From assembly GCA_937982115.1 (NCBI GenBank), contig CALJNE010000004.1, positions 1 to 64,000 of the forward strand: DNA of 64,000 nt, given 5' to 3'. Origin of the DNA: an uncultured Bacteroidales bacterium. GTDB lineage: Bacteria > Bacteroidota > Bacteroidia > Bacteroidales > ML635J-15. Position 1 is the stretch's first letter. Each line of letters begins with the position of its first letter. Below the pieces are notes generated by a model that made no database searches, was not told the origin of the DNA, and was given only the letters and a program-made list of their open reading frames with translations. Both the position numbers and the translations under genes were made by a program. Of the stretch, positions 56,581-64,000 are shown piece after piece.

Positions 56581-56875
56581 AGTAGAAAAATATTCCGAAG
56601 ATATTATGCTATTAGCAAAATATGCTAAAGTATTAAGTCATCCTGCAAGAATTTTTATTATAAAAGAATTATTAAAGATCAATTCGTGCTGTTATAGTTC
56701 CAACATAGTTGAAAAAATTCCAATTCAACGTTCAACATTATCTCAACATTTAAAAGAGCTAAAATATGTTGGATTAATTAAAGGCGAGGTAGAACCACCC
56801 TTTATTAAGTACTGTTTAGATAAAGAGAATTGGGAAAAATGTAAAAATATTATAAATCAATTTATTAACGAATAA
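56573..56875 (+). CDS. ArsR/SmtB family metalloregulator
   Basis: The 100-aa winged-helix repressor has AKVLSHPARIFIIKELL followed by a cysteine pair (NSCCYSSNIV, about 38-46), then the recognition helix IQRSTLSQHLKELKYVGLI. The vicinal CC in the first part and a further YC and KC near the C-terminus (about 83 and 92) could bind As(III). Binding of a metalloid should release the promoter in front of the operon. It overlaps the upstream gene by 8 nt. Confidence 0.92.
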   Translation: MDKVEKYSEDIMLLAKYAKVLSHPARIFIIKELLKINSCCYSSNIVEKIPIQRSTLSQHLKELKYVGLIKGEVEPPFIKYCLDKENWEKCKNIINQFINE

Positions 56876-56885
56876 TTCAAAAACT

Positions 56886-57302
56886 ATGAAAAAATTATTA
56901 TTTACTAATTTAATTTTATTAGTGTCAGTTATAATGTATTCTCAGAATGCAGAGTTTTATTATTTTAAAGCCAATCTTTCATGTTGCCAAGCTAGAGCTT
57001 GTAATGCTTTGGAAGGAGAATTAAAATCTCTAATTGAGACTAGCTTCCCCAAAGGAGATGTGAAATTTAAAACAATTATGATCGCCGACGAAAATAATAA
57101 AGATATTATAAATAAATATCAAGCAAAATCTCAAACCTGCATTTTAATAGTAAAAAAACGCAATTCTGAATTTTGGTATGATATGACTCCTTTTGTGAAA
57201 AAATATCAATATGCAAAAGAAGATGAAAAAAAACTTCGTGGACAAGAACTAGTTTTAGAAATTCAAAAAAATATAAAATTAAAGAAGAAACATAATATTT
57301 AA
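56886..57302 (+). CDS. ArsF-like secreted thiol protein (first copy, CC-x4-C)
   Basis: The 138-aa protein has a signal peptide (MKKLLFTNLILLVSVIMYSQ) and then EFYYFKANLSCCQARACNAL, where the usual YFHG..RC.TC motif of ArsF-family proteins is changed to CCQARAC. A ~100-residue thioredoxin-like beta-alpha body follows. ArsF proteins are named for a system acting on aromatic arsenicals and are thought to take part in thiol chemistry. It is 10 nt downstream of arsR. Membership is based on pattern and context. Confidence 0.55.
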   Translation: MKKLLFTNLILLVSVIMYSQNAEFYYFKANLSCCQARACNALEGELKSLIETSFPKGDVKFKTIMIADENNKDIINKYQAKSQTCILIVKKRNSEFWYDMTPFVKKYQYAKEDEKKLRGQELVLEIQKNIKLKKKHNI

Positions 57303-57311
57303 TACATTTTT

Positions 57312-58028
57312 ATGATTGAATACTTACAAAATATTGCCTATAATTCTGATTTTCCAATACCTGCTGCATTTTTTCTCGGTTTATTAACAGCAATAAGTCC
57401 ATGCCCATTAGCAACAAATATTTCTGCTATTGGTTTTATTAGCAAAGATCTTGAAAATAAAAATAAAGTTTTTATTAACGGCATATTTTACACAATTGGA
57501 CGTTTGGTAACATATACTTTATTGGGAATTATATTAATATCTATTTTAAAACAAGGTGCCAGCATATATAAAATTCAGAGATTTATAAATAGTAATGGGG
57601 AATATTTTATTGGACCTATGCTCTTAATTTTTGGTATTTTTATGCTCGACCTAATAAAAATAAAATTACCATTTTCATCTGGAAAAATATATAATTTAAG
57701 TCAAAAATTTACAAAAGCCGGAAAATTAAATTCTTTTATTTTAGGGATTCTGTTTGCATTAGCATTTTGTCCATATAGTGGTGTTTTATATTTTGGTGCA
57801 TTGATACCATTATCCTTAAGTGCTTCATCTGGGTACTTTTTACCATCAATATATGGAATTGCAACAGGAATACCAGTAATTATTTTTGCTTGGATTTTAG
57901 CTTATAGTGTAACTAGTATCGGTAAAGCCTATAACAACATTAAAACTTTTGAGCTTTGGTTTAGAAAAATTGTAGCGTTAGTATTTATTTTTTTTGGATT
58001 ATATTACTTTAAAATTTTTTTTATATAA
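57312..58028 (+). CDS. ArsG-like/CcdA-type permease
   Basis: The 238-aa protein has about six to seven membrane helices with LTAISPCPLATNISAIGFIS (about 23-42) and FALAFCPYSGVLYFGALIPL (about 148-167). The paired Pro-Cys-Pro/Cys-Pro motifs inside helices resemble CcdA/DsbD and the ArsG permease group, which is annotated as exporting aminobenzyl arsenicals. It could instead carry electrons across the membrane to the secreted ArsF-like thiol proteins; the paired Cys make this plausible. Confidence 0.65.
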   Translation: MIEYLQNIAYNSDFPIPAAFFLGLLTAISPCPLATNISAIGFISKDLENKNKVFINGIFYTIGRLVTYTLLGIILISILKQGASIYKIQRFINSNGEYFIGPMLLIFGIFMLDLIKIKLPFSSGKIYNLSQKFTKAGKLNSFILGILFALAFCPYSGVLYFGALIPLSLSASSGYFLPSIYGIATGIPVIIFAWILAYSVTSIGKAYNNIKTFELWFRKIVALVFIFFGLYYFKIFFI

Positions 58029-58037
58029 TAACTTAAG

Positions 58038-59381
58038 ATGGAAACAAAAAAAGAATTAAAAATTTTAGTGTGGATAATAGTTTTGTTTTTAACAGCATTC
58101 TTCTTACCAATTGAAAGTGCTAGATTTAATGAAGCCATTTATGCTACGTTTGATTTAATTAAATGGTATGCCCGCGAACATGTTATTCTATGTTTATTAC
58201 CAGCTTTTTTTATTGCAGGAGTTATTTCAATTTTTATAAGTCAAGCCTCTGTAATAAAGTATTTTGGGGCAAATGCTAAAAAATGGATTTCTTATACAGT
58301 TGCAGCCGTTTCTGGAACTATTTTAGCCGTTTGTTCATGCACAATTTTACCTTTATTTTCCAGTATTCATAAAAGAGGTGCTGGATTAGGTCCTGCAATT
58401 GCATTTCTTTATTCTGGTCCTGCTATAAATATTTTAGCAATAATTTTAACCGCGCGCATATTAGGTTTTGAAATGGGCATTGCCAGAGTTGTGGGAGCAG
58501 TATCATTTAGTGTTATCATTGGATTAATAATGGCTTTAATTTATCGAAAAGAAGAGAATATAAAAAAAGAAGAGCAAATGAATCTTGTTAGTCCACCTGA
58601 AAAACGCCCATTATGGCAAACAGCATTACATTTTTTCACTCTGGTATTAATTCTAGTATTTGCAAATTGGGGAGCACCAAATAATGGTCAAACATCAGGA
58701 GTATGGTATAATATATACTCAAATAAATGGCTCATAACATCAATATTAAGTATTGTTCTAATGTTTTCATTAATTTATGTGCTCAAAATTAAATGGCAAT
58801 GGGTAATTGTTGCTGGTATTATTACAGCCACATCTGGGATAATATCTTTTAATTTAATCGAAAACACTAAAATTGCTCCACTAGTCCCAATGATTATTGG
58901 AATCATTTCTTTAAGTGTTATAACAATTTTTGATAAAAATGATGAAGATAATAAATCATGGACAATAACCAGTTGGGATTTTATGAAACAAATAATGCCT
59001 TTACTTGCTTTTGGGGTTATTATTGCGGGATTCCTTCTAGGTTCTACTCATGATAATGTAAAAATTTCAGGAATAATTCCTGATGAATGGATTCAATCTT
59101 TAGTTGGAGGTAATAGCATTTTTTCTAATTTTTTTGCTTCGATTGTAGGAGCTTTCATGTATTTCGCCACATTAACAGAGGTGCCAATTTTGCAAGGATT
59201 AATTGCTTCCGGAATGGGAAAAGGACCAGCTTTGGCATTATTGTTAGCCGGACCATCTTTGTCATTACCAAATATGCTAGTTATTCGTGGGGTAATTGGA
59301 ACGCAAAAAACTTTAGTTTATGTAAGTTTGGTTGTTATTATGGCTACTGTCGCAGGGTTAATTTATGGTTCTATATTTTAA
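58038..59381 (+). CDS. Permease, ArsP/UPF0718 family
   Basis: The 447-aa polytopic protein has about ten helices. AVCSCTILPLFSSIHKRGAG (about 95-114) with a CSC motif, then FLYSGPAINILAIILTARIL, is the UPF0718/ArsP signature; the second half has a similar GLIASGMGKGPALALLLAGPSLSLP repeat. ArsP exports trivalent organoarsenicals; related SO_0444-type permeases have been linked to copper/zinc. The arsenic context favours the former. It is about 100 residues longer than typical ArsP. Confidence 0.8.
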   Translation: METKKELKILVWIIVLFLTAFFLPIESARFNEAIYATFDLIKWYAREHVILCLLPAFFIAGVISIFISQASVIKYFGANAKKWISYTVAAVSGTILAVCSCTILPLFSSIHKRGAGLGPAIAFLYSGPAINILAIILTARILGFEMGIARVVGAVSFSVIIGLIMALIYRKEENIKKEEQMNLVSPPEKRPLWQTALHFFTLVLILVFANWGAPNNGQTSGVWYNIYSNKWLITSILSIVLMFSLIYVLKIKWQWVIVAGIITATSGIISFNLIENTKIAPLVPMIIGIISLSVITIFDKNDEDNKSWTITSWDFMKQIMPLLAFGVIIAGFLLGSTHDNVKISGIIPDEWIQSLVGGNSIFSNFFASIVGAFMYFATLTEVPILQGLIASGMGKGPALALLLAGPSLSLPNMLVIRGVIGTQKTLVYVSLVVIMATVAGLIYGSIF

Positions 59382-59397
59382 ATTATAAATTATAATT

Positions 59398-59823
59398 ATG
59401 TTATTAAATAAAGCAAAATTATTATCATTTTTTTCTGGAAATGTTTATAGTATATCTCCCAAAGATGCATATAATCTTTGTATCGAAGGAATGATACTCG
59501 TTGATATTAGAGATAAATCCTTAGTGGAATTTAAAAAATTTGATGTTCCACAAATATTTTATTTACCTATAGAATCCATAGATTTAAATTATAATAGTCT
59601 TAACAATAAGGATATATATATTATTGCTGATTCTTCCGGTCTTTATAGTAAAGACATTACATTATTTTTAAATAAAAAAGGGTTTGATAATGTGTTTAAT
59701 CTTTCAGGAGGAATTTTAGACTGGGAAAGAAGTGGTTTACCTGTAATTACAAATAATAAAGTAATGTTGTCAGGTTCATGTACGTGTCAGTTGAAATTTA
59801 GAAATTATAATGATAAGTCTTAA
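59398..59823 (+). CDS. Rhodanese-like protein lacking the active-site Cys
   Basis: The 141-aa protein has the rhodanese pattern LVDIRDKSLVEF (about 35-46) and FNLSGGILDWERSGLPV (about 101-117). The loop where CxxGxRS is expected reads ADSSGLYSK (about 78-86), so the sulfur-carrying Cys is absent. The C-terminus adds GSCTCQLKF, a CxC that is not part of the fold and might bind a metalloid or take over a thiol role. No signal peptide. It is tightly packed in the operon. Confidence 0.8.
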   Translation: MLLNKAKLLSFFSGNVYSISPKDAYNLCIEGMILVDIRDKSLVEFKKFDVPQIFYLPIESIDLNYNSLNNKDIYIIADSSGLYSKDITLFLNKKGFDNVFNLSGGILDWERSGLPVITNNKVMLSGSCTCQLKFRNYNDKS

Positions 59824-59833
59824 AAAATGAAAA

Positions 59834-60202
59834 ATGGGAAGTAAAGAAACCTGTTTATGCGGAATAAGCGAATATATAGTGTTGTCATGTTCGGGAGCAT
59901 GTGACCTAGGACAAATTACCGACATGGTAGCACGCAGATTAAGAGATAATGGGGTTAGAAAAATGAATTGTCTTGCTGCTGTTGGTGCAGGATTAGATGA
60001 TTACATAGAAAATTTTAGAAAATCCAATTTATTAATGTTAGATGGGTGTAATTCATGTTGTGGTAAAAATACTCTCCTTAAAAATAATATAAATAACTTT
60101 ATACATTTCAAACTTACAGACTTGAGACTTGAAAAATATAAAACTCCTATAAATGATGATATTATAAAAAAGGTTTATGATGAAGTAGAAATAATATATT
60201 AA
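59834..60202 (+). CDS. DGC-domain putative zinc-binding protein
   Basis: The 122-aa cysteine-rich protein has MGSKETCLCGISEY at the start, LSCSGACDLGQITDMVARRL (about 18-37) and the DGC motif LDGCNSCCGK (about 80-89). The DGC family is annotated as zinc-binding and often lies beside thioredoxin-like and permease genes in arsenic or redox operons. Seven or eight Cys in 122 residues suit metal or metalloid binding. The role is not known. Confidence 0.82.
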   Translation: MGSKETCLCGISEYIVLSCSGACDLGQITDMVARRLRDNGVRKMNCLAAVGAGLDDYIENFRKSNLLMLDGCNSCCGKNTLLKNNINNFIHFKLTDLRLEKYKTPINDDIIKKVYDEVEIIY

Positions 60203-60214
60203 AATTAAAATCAT

Positions 60215-60655
60215 ATGAAAAGAAAAAAACAGTACTTTAAAAAACTTGTATTTTTAGGATTTATATTATTAAATATAGTATTTTCATGTAAAAATACTAA
60301 TAAAAAAGCCAATGAAAATGTCGAAGAATTTGGTTTCACTAAAAAAGCGACCATTGCTTATTTTCATGGCGATAGAAGATGTCCTACTTGTATAACTGTA
60401 GGAGATTTAGCAAAAAACACTTACGAAAGTTTTTTTAAAGAAAATCAAGATGTTGAATTTTATGAAATAAATATTGATAAAGATAATAATATAAAAATAG
60501 CTGAAAAATATGAAGTTGCCGGTTCAGCTTTGATAATAATTGGAAAAAATAACTTTCAAGATATCACTGGTTTTGCATTTAAAAATGCAACCACAAATCC
60601 CGAGTTAATTAAAAATAAAATTATTGAATTAGTAAATCAATATCTTGAAGATTAA
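60215..60655 (+). CDS. ArsF-like lipoprotein with CPTC motif
   Basis: The 146-aa lipoprotein (lipobox ending LLNIVFSC, Cys25) has TIAYFHGDRRCPTCITVGDL (about 46-65), the FHG..RC.TC signature of the ArsF-type group, and a thioredoxin-like body with IDKDNNIKIAEKYEVAGSALIIIG. It is anchored in the envelope, unlike its cytoplasmic neighbours. Second of three related genes in the operon. Confidence 0.65.
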   Translation: MKRKKQYFKKLVFLGFILLNIVFSCKNTNKKANENVEEFGFTKKATIAYFHGDRRCPTCITVGDLAKNTYESFFKENQDVEFYEINIDKDNNIKIAEKYEVAGSALIIIGKNNFQDITGFAFKNATTNPELIKNKIIELVNQYLED

Positions 60656-60678
60656 TTTTTTTAAAAATTATATCAATT

Positions 60679-61086
60679 ATGAAAAAGATATTTTTAACAA
60701 TCATAGTATTATTCACATTTTTCTTGTATGGAATTGCACAAAAACAAAATCCCAAAGTAATAGTTTATTATTTTCATGCAACACATCGTTGCAATACCTG
60801 TATTGAAATTGAAAACAAAACTAAATTAGTTTTGTTTCAAGATTTCAAAGATGAATTAATTAATGGCATAATACAATTTCAATCATTTGATTACGAAGAT
60901 CCAACCAATCAAAAAATTGTAAAAAAATATTTTGCTTATGGGTCAACATTACTTCTGGTTTATCCAAGTGATGAGACAAAAAATGTTGAACTTACTGAAG
61001 TAGCATTTCAATATGTTGTAAATAAACCAGAAAAATTTAAAGAAATATTATCACAAGAAATCGAAAAGTTAATTCAAAGTAATTAA
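60679..61086 (+). CDS. ArsF-like secreted protein with CNTC motif
   Basis: The 135-aa protein has a signal peptide (MKKIFLTIIVLFTFFLYGIAQ) and VIVYYFHATHRCNTCIEIEN (about 27-46). Then come a beta-alpha body FQSFDYEDPTNQKIVKKYFAYGSTLLLVY and a helical end. It is a paralogue of the preceding CPTC lipoprotein but not lipidated, so probably soluble in the periplasm. Third of three ArsF-like genes. Confidence 0.65.
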   Translation: MKKIFLTIIVLFTFFLYGIAQKQNPKVIVYYFHATHRCNTCIEIENKTKLVLFQDFKDELINGIIQFQSFDYEDPTNQKIVKKYFAYGSTLLLVYPSDETKNVELTEVAFQYVVNKPEKFKEILSQEIEKLIQSN

Positions 61087-61096
61087 AACAAATTTT

Positions 61097-61522
61097 ATGA
61101 AAATTTTAATACTATGTACTGGTAATTCTTGCCGATCTCAAATGGCACATGGATTTTTACAATCTTTTGATCCTGAAATAACTGTATGCTCGGCAGGGAC
61201 AGAGGCAACAGGGAAATTAAATTCTAAAGCAGTAGAAGTAATGAAAGAAATTGGGATTGATATATCGCACCACACTTCAGACCCGGTTGAAAAATATCTT
61301 GATGATGAGTGGGATTATGTTATTACAGTTTGTGGAGGAGCAAATGAAAATTGTCCTACTTTTTTGGGTAAAGTAAAAAACAGGCTACATATTGGATTTG
61401 ATGATCCAACATATTCAGTCGGTAGTGAAGATTTCATTATGTCTGAATATAGAAGAGTAAGAGACGAAATAAAGGATGCTTTTTGGAAATTTTATTTAAA
61501 TAATATTAAAAATAAAAAATAA
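61097..61522 (+). CDS. arsC: Arsenate reductase, thioredoxin-coupled
   Basis: The 141-aa low-molecular-weight phosphatase-fold ArsC has the P-loop LCTGNSCRS (Cys7, Cys12) and the redox pair VCGGANENC (Cys79, Cys86) of pI258-type ArsC. It reduces arsenate to arsenite by an intramolecular disulfide cascade recycled by thioredoxin. The product is exported by the ACR3 pump whose gene starts 1 nt later. Confidence 0.95.
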   Translation: MKILILCTGNSCRSQMAHGFLQSFDPEITVCSAGTEATGKLNSKAVEVMKEIGIDISHHTSDPVEKYLDDEWDYVITVCGGANENCPTFLGKVKNRLHIGFDDPTYSVGSEDFIMSEYRRVRDEIKDAFWKFYLNNIKNKK

Positions 61523-61523
61523 T

Positions 61524-62549
61524 ATGGGAACAAAAAAAATAGCATTTTTTGAAAAATACCTTACTGTATGGGTTGCTCTTTGTATTGCTGCAGGAATTGT
61601 AATAGGTTATTTTGCTGGTGACAAAATAAAGTTTTTAACTGAAATGGAAATATTTAATGTAAACATTCCTGTTGCTATACTGATTTGGTTAATGATTTAC
61701 CCAATGATGTTGCAAATAGATTTCACCAGTTTAAAAAAAGTAGGAAAAGAACCTAAAGGGCTCATTTTAACAGTTGTTGTTAACTGGTTAATTAAACCCT
61801 TTACTATGGCATTTTTTGCCTGGATATTTTTTACAAAAATATATGCTGCCTTTATAGATCCATCACAAGCTGGAGAATACATAGCAGGAGCTATCCTATT
61901 GGGTGCAGCTCCGTGTACGGCTATGGTTTTTGTTTGGTCTTATCTTTCTGATGGAAATCCTAATTATACTCTTGTACAGGTATCGGTTAATGATTTAATT
62001 ATTTTAATTGCTTTTGTTCCTATTGTAGGACTTTTATTAGGAATAACAGATATAAGAATACCATACGAAACTCTTGCTACAAGTGTTTTAGTTTTTGTTG
62101 TCATTCCTCTTTTAGCTGGATATATTACAAACAGAACAGTAATTAAACAAAAAGGTGAAGAATGGTTGAAAAACAAATTATTACCTAAAATAAGACCTTT
62201 TTCAATCGGAGCATTACTTGTAACTTTAATTTTATTATTTGCTTTTCAAGGAGAAATAATTACTCAAAAACCATTCATCATATTACTTGTTGCGATACCT
62301 CTAATATTACAAACCTATTTTATTTTCTTAATAACATGGCTTATTGGAAAATACATCAAACTCCCCTACTCCATTTGTGCCCCTGCTGCAATGATAGGTG
62401 CAAGTAACTTTTTTGAACTTGCAGTAGCTGTTGCAATAGTGTTATTCGGATATCAATCCCCTGCCGCAATGGTTACTGTTGTTGGAGTACTGGTTGAAGT
62501 TCCTGTAATGTTATCGTTAGTAGCTTTTGCTAATAAAAATAAATATTAA
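61524..62549 (+). CDS. acr3: ACR3 family arsenite efflux transporter
   Basis: The 341-aa protein has ten membrane helices and ILLGAAPCTAMVFVWSYLSDG (about 125-145), the ACR3 motif with the essential cysteine. VEVPVMLSLVAFANK is at the C-terminus. It uses the membrane potential or proton gradient to expel arsenite. No ArsA ATPase is encoded nearby. Last gene of the operon; no terminator is obvious before the convergent T9SS gene. Confidence 0.96.
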   Translation: MGTKKIAFFEKYLTVWVALCIAAGIVIGYFAGDKIKFLTEMEIFNVNIPVAILIWLMIYPMMLQIDFTSLKKVGKEPKGLILTVVVNWLIKPFTMAFFAWIFFTKIYAAFIDPSQAGEYIAGAILLGAAPCTAMVFVWSYLSDGNPNYTLVQVSVNDLIILIAFVPIVGLLLGITDIRIPYETLATSVLVFVVIPLLAGYITNRTVIKQKGEEWLKNKLLPKIRPFSIGALLVTLILLFAFQGEIITQKPFIILLVAIPLILQTYFIFLITWLIGKYIKLPYSICAPAAMIGASNFFELAVAVAIVLFGYQSPAAMVTVVGVLVEVPVMLSLVAFANKNKY

Positions 62550-62620
62550 TAAAAATTCTAGGCATATCTTTACTCAATTACAATTTAATTTTGTCAAATA
62601 ATTTTTATTGTAATTAAAAG

Positions 62621-64000
62621 CTAAATCTTTATAAATTTTATATATTCGATTTTATTAGCTTGATGTATTCGTATAAAATAGGTTCCAGTATTTAAAAAAT
62701 CAATATTTATATTATAATTTGTATTTTTTAATTTTTCTTTAATCCATACATGACCTAACATATCAATAACTTCAATATCAATATTCTCAAAAATATTAAA
62801 ATTAGAATAAATTCTTATCCATTCACTTGATGGATTTGGATAAATAAAAAATTCACTATTTTTATCGTTGATGTTATTAACTCCGTCCAGATCTATCCAG
62901 ATATCATCAAGATAGAGGTTAAACATTTGAGCATTACTGTAACAATGAAATCCGAAATAATAATAATTATCTTCCCAAATTGGAAAATAAAGTGTTGATT
63001 GTTGATATACAGAATTTGTAATACCAAAAAAATCGCCAAGCAATACATTCATAGCCTGATTAGTTTGTTGGGTACCTAACATTACTTTAAAATTTTCGGG
63101 CCAGTAATCTGACTCAACTCTGTAAAAAAAGCTAAGTTTATAAATATACCCACTTTCAAGCCATACACATTTGGAAATTAACCAATCATCTGCCGGAAGA
63201 AAATCATTATAAATATACCTTACACATCCATTTCCAGAATTACAATAAAAACTCATATTTTGAATATATTGCCATGTTTTATTATCGTTATTCAAATCTT
63301 CAATTAACCAATTCTCATAATCATCCGAATTTTCAAATCCTACAAAATAAGGAATCGTTGAACTAGCAATGTTTTTAACAAGAGTATTTATTGTATCGTT
63401 CTCCGAGTTAACATCTCCAGGATAATCAATCCATACTTTGATGTAATAATCTCCATATTCGCTTAAATCAGCAAGTGTATTAAAACTATATGTAACTATT
63501 TCGTTAGGTAGTATCTGAGACTCAAATAATTCCTCAACTATATTACCATTATTTATTTGATATTTTAAAGAAATATTTGATAAAATATTGGAACAATAAT
63601 TTCTAAATTGAATAATCACTTCTTCATTTTCTAAATCACAAGCACTTATGGGATTTATAATATTTTCTATCATTAAATCTGTTTCGTTCAGCTCTTTTAT
63701 TTCAAAATTATTTATTGCAAAACTAAGCATATTAGCCTCACTTGTTAAATGAAAACCAATGTTATAAGTTGATGTTTCTGGCACTAAAAATACTGCTTCA
63801 GCAACATTCCATTCTAAGTTATTAACATTATACAAAAATACTAAATCTTGTAAAATAAAATCTATTTCAGGCTTTGAACACAGAAATACTGACAAAATAT
63901 GTTGCCAGAATATTCCAGAAGTTTTATAATCAAAAGTCAATTTATATAATTTTCCTTGCTCTAAATTTAGGCATCTGGAAAACAACCATTCATTAGCCTG
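62621..64000 (-). CDS. T9SS-secreted multidomain protein (N-terminus beyond right edge)
   Basis: The frame is open to the end of the window (460 codons; the track's start at 63985 is a TTG inside the gene). Two related modules, ANEWLFSRCLNLEQGKLYKLTFDYK (start) and DDWLISKCVWLESGYIYKLSFFY (about 275), flank a CARDB-like region with IINPISACDLENEEVIIQFRN. The C-terminal FFIYPNPSSEWIRIYS...NTGTYFIRIH is a type A sorting domain directing export by the type IX system. The protein is cell-surface or secreted. A cleaved-adhesin or choice-of-anchor domain is likely. Confidence 0.85.
   Translation of the reverse strand, partial: QANEWLFSRCLNLEQGKLYKLTFDYKTSGIFWQHILSVFLCSKPEIDFILQDLVFLYNVNNLEWNVAEAVFLVPETSTYNIGFHLTSEANMLSFAINNFEIKELNETDLMIENIINPISACDLENEEVIIQFRNYCSNILSNISLKYQINNGNIVEELFESQILPNEIVTYSFNTLADLSEYGDYYIKVWIDYPGDVNSENDTINTLVKNIASSTIPYFVGFENSDDYENWLIEDLNNDNKTWQYIQNMSFYCNSGNGCVRYIYNDFLPADDWLISKCVWLESGYIYKLSFFYRVESDYWPENFKVMLGTQQTNQAMNVLLGDFFGITNSVYQQSTLYFPIWEDNYYYFGFHCYSNAQMFNLYLDDIWIDLDGVNNINDKNSEFFIYPNPSSEWIRIYSNFNIFENIDIEVIDMLGHVWIKEKLKNTNYNINIDFLNTGTYFIRIHQANKIEYIKFIKI

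Overview
The window is AT-rich DNA from a member of the Bacteroidota, probably a free-living or sediment-type Bacteroidia or Flavobacteriia. The support is a set of lineage hallmarks: a TonB-dependent receptor paired with a DUF4249 lipoprotein, RemB/Wzi-like outer-membrane proteins, a type IX secretion (T9SS) C-terminal sorting domain, a Bacteroidota-type TonB, a GldN-like lipoprotein, and promoters of the TTG-N17-23-TAnnTTTG type with few Shine-Dalgarno sites. Most of the window is ordinary chromosomal housekeeping DNA; the accessory parts are the left edge, 42.5-45.2 kb and 56.3-62.6 kb.

Layout. 0-0.4 kb: left end of an IS4-family element. 0.4-1.4 kb: an IS1595-like transposase-derived gene with its catalytic residues replaced. 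1.6-7.7 kb (+): two tandem RemB/Wzi-like surface proteins, then DUF4301 coupled to a dicarboxylate symporter, then tRNA-Pro. 7.9-14.1 kb (-): DUF4249/TonB receptor pair, thioesterase, RNase D-like exonuclease, DUF5063, GldN-like lipoprotein, DUF2871-like membrane protein. 14.2-20.7 kb (-): a complete RND efflux operon (tetR-tolC-MFP-RND) ending in a small PII-like gene. 20.8-26 kb (-): tRNA-Arg, SufE/DUF59 Fe-S genes, thioredoxin, dnaE. 26.2-28.2 kb (+): tonB, hflX. 28.2-38.8 kb (-): yceD-rpmF-plsX-fabH, a sensor kinase, a HAD phosphatase, dusB, and rimP-nusA-infB with a hairpin terminator in its leader. 39-41 kb (-): envelope proteins. 41.2-42.5 kb (+): arginine deiminase. 42.7-45.2 kb: a second catalytically degenerate IS1595-like gene whose 5' end is repeated three times, and a gutted AAA ATPase. 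45.3-56.2 kb: folP, cdaA, U32 protein, zinc-ribbon protein, glyA, sixA, M23/LysM peptidase, SRAP, EamA exporter, PLP racemase-like enzyme and a Tudor-like protein.

56.3-62.5 kb (+) is the most notable accessory block: an 11-gene, tightly packed arsenic-type operon. Its order is small CPxC thioredoxin, ArsR-like regulator, ArsF-like secreted protein, ArsG-like permease, ArsP-like permease, rhodanese fold lacking the catalytic cysteine, DGC-domain zinc protein, two more ArsF-like CxTC proteins, ArsC and ACR3. It combines inorganic arsenate/arsenite resistance (arsC-acr3) with functions related to organoarsenical systems, plus an unusual set of thiol proteins. The window closes inside a T9SS-secreted multidomain protein cut by the right edge.

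The candidates for something undescribed are this operon, the dead IS1595-like protein family with its reiterated 5' module, the rimP leader attenuator, and the PII-like protein at the end of the efflux operon.
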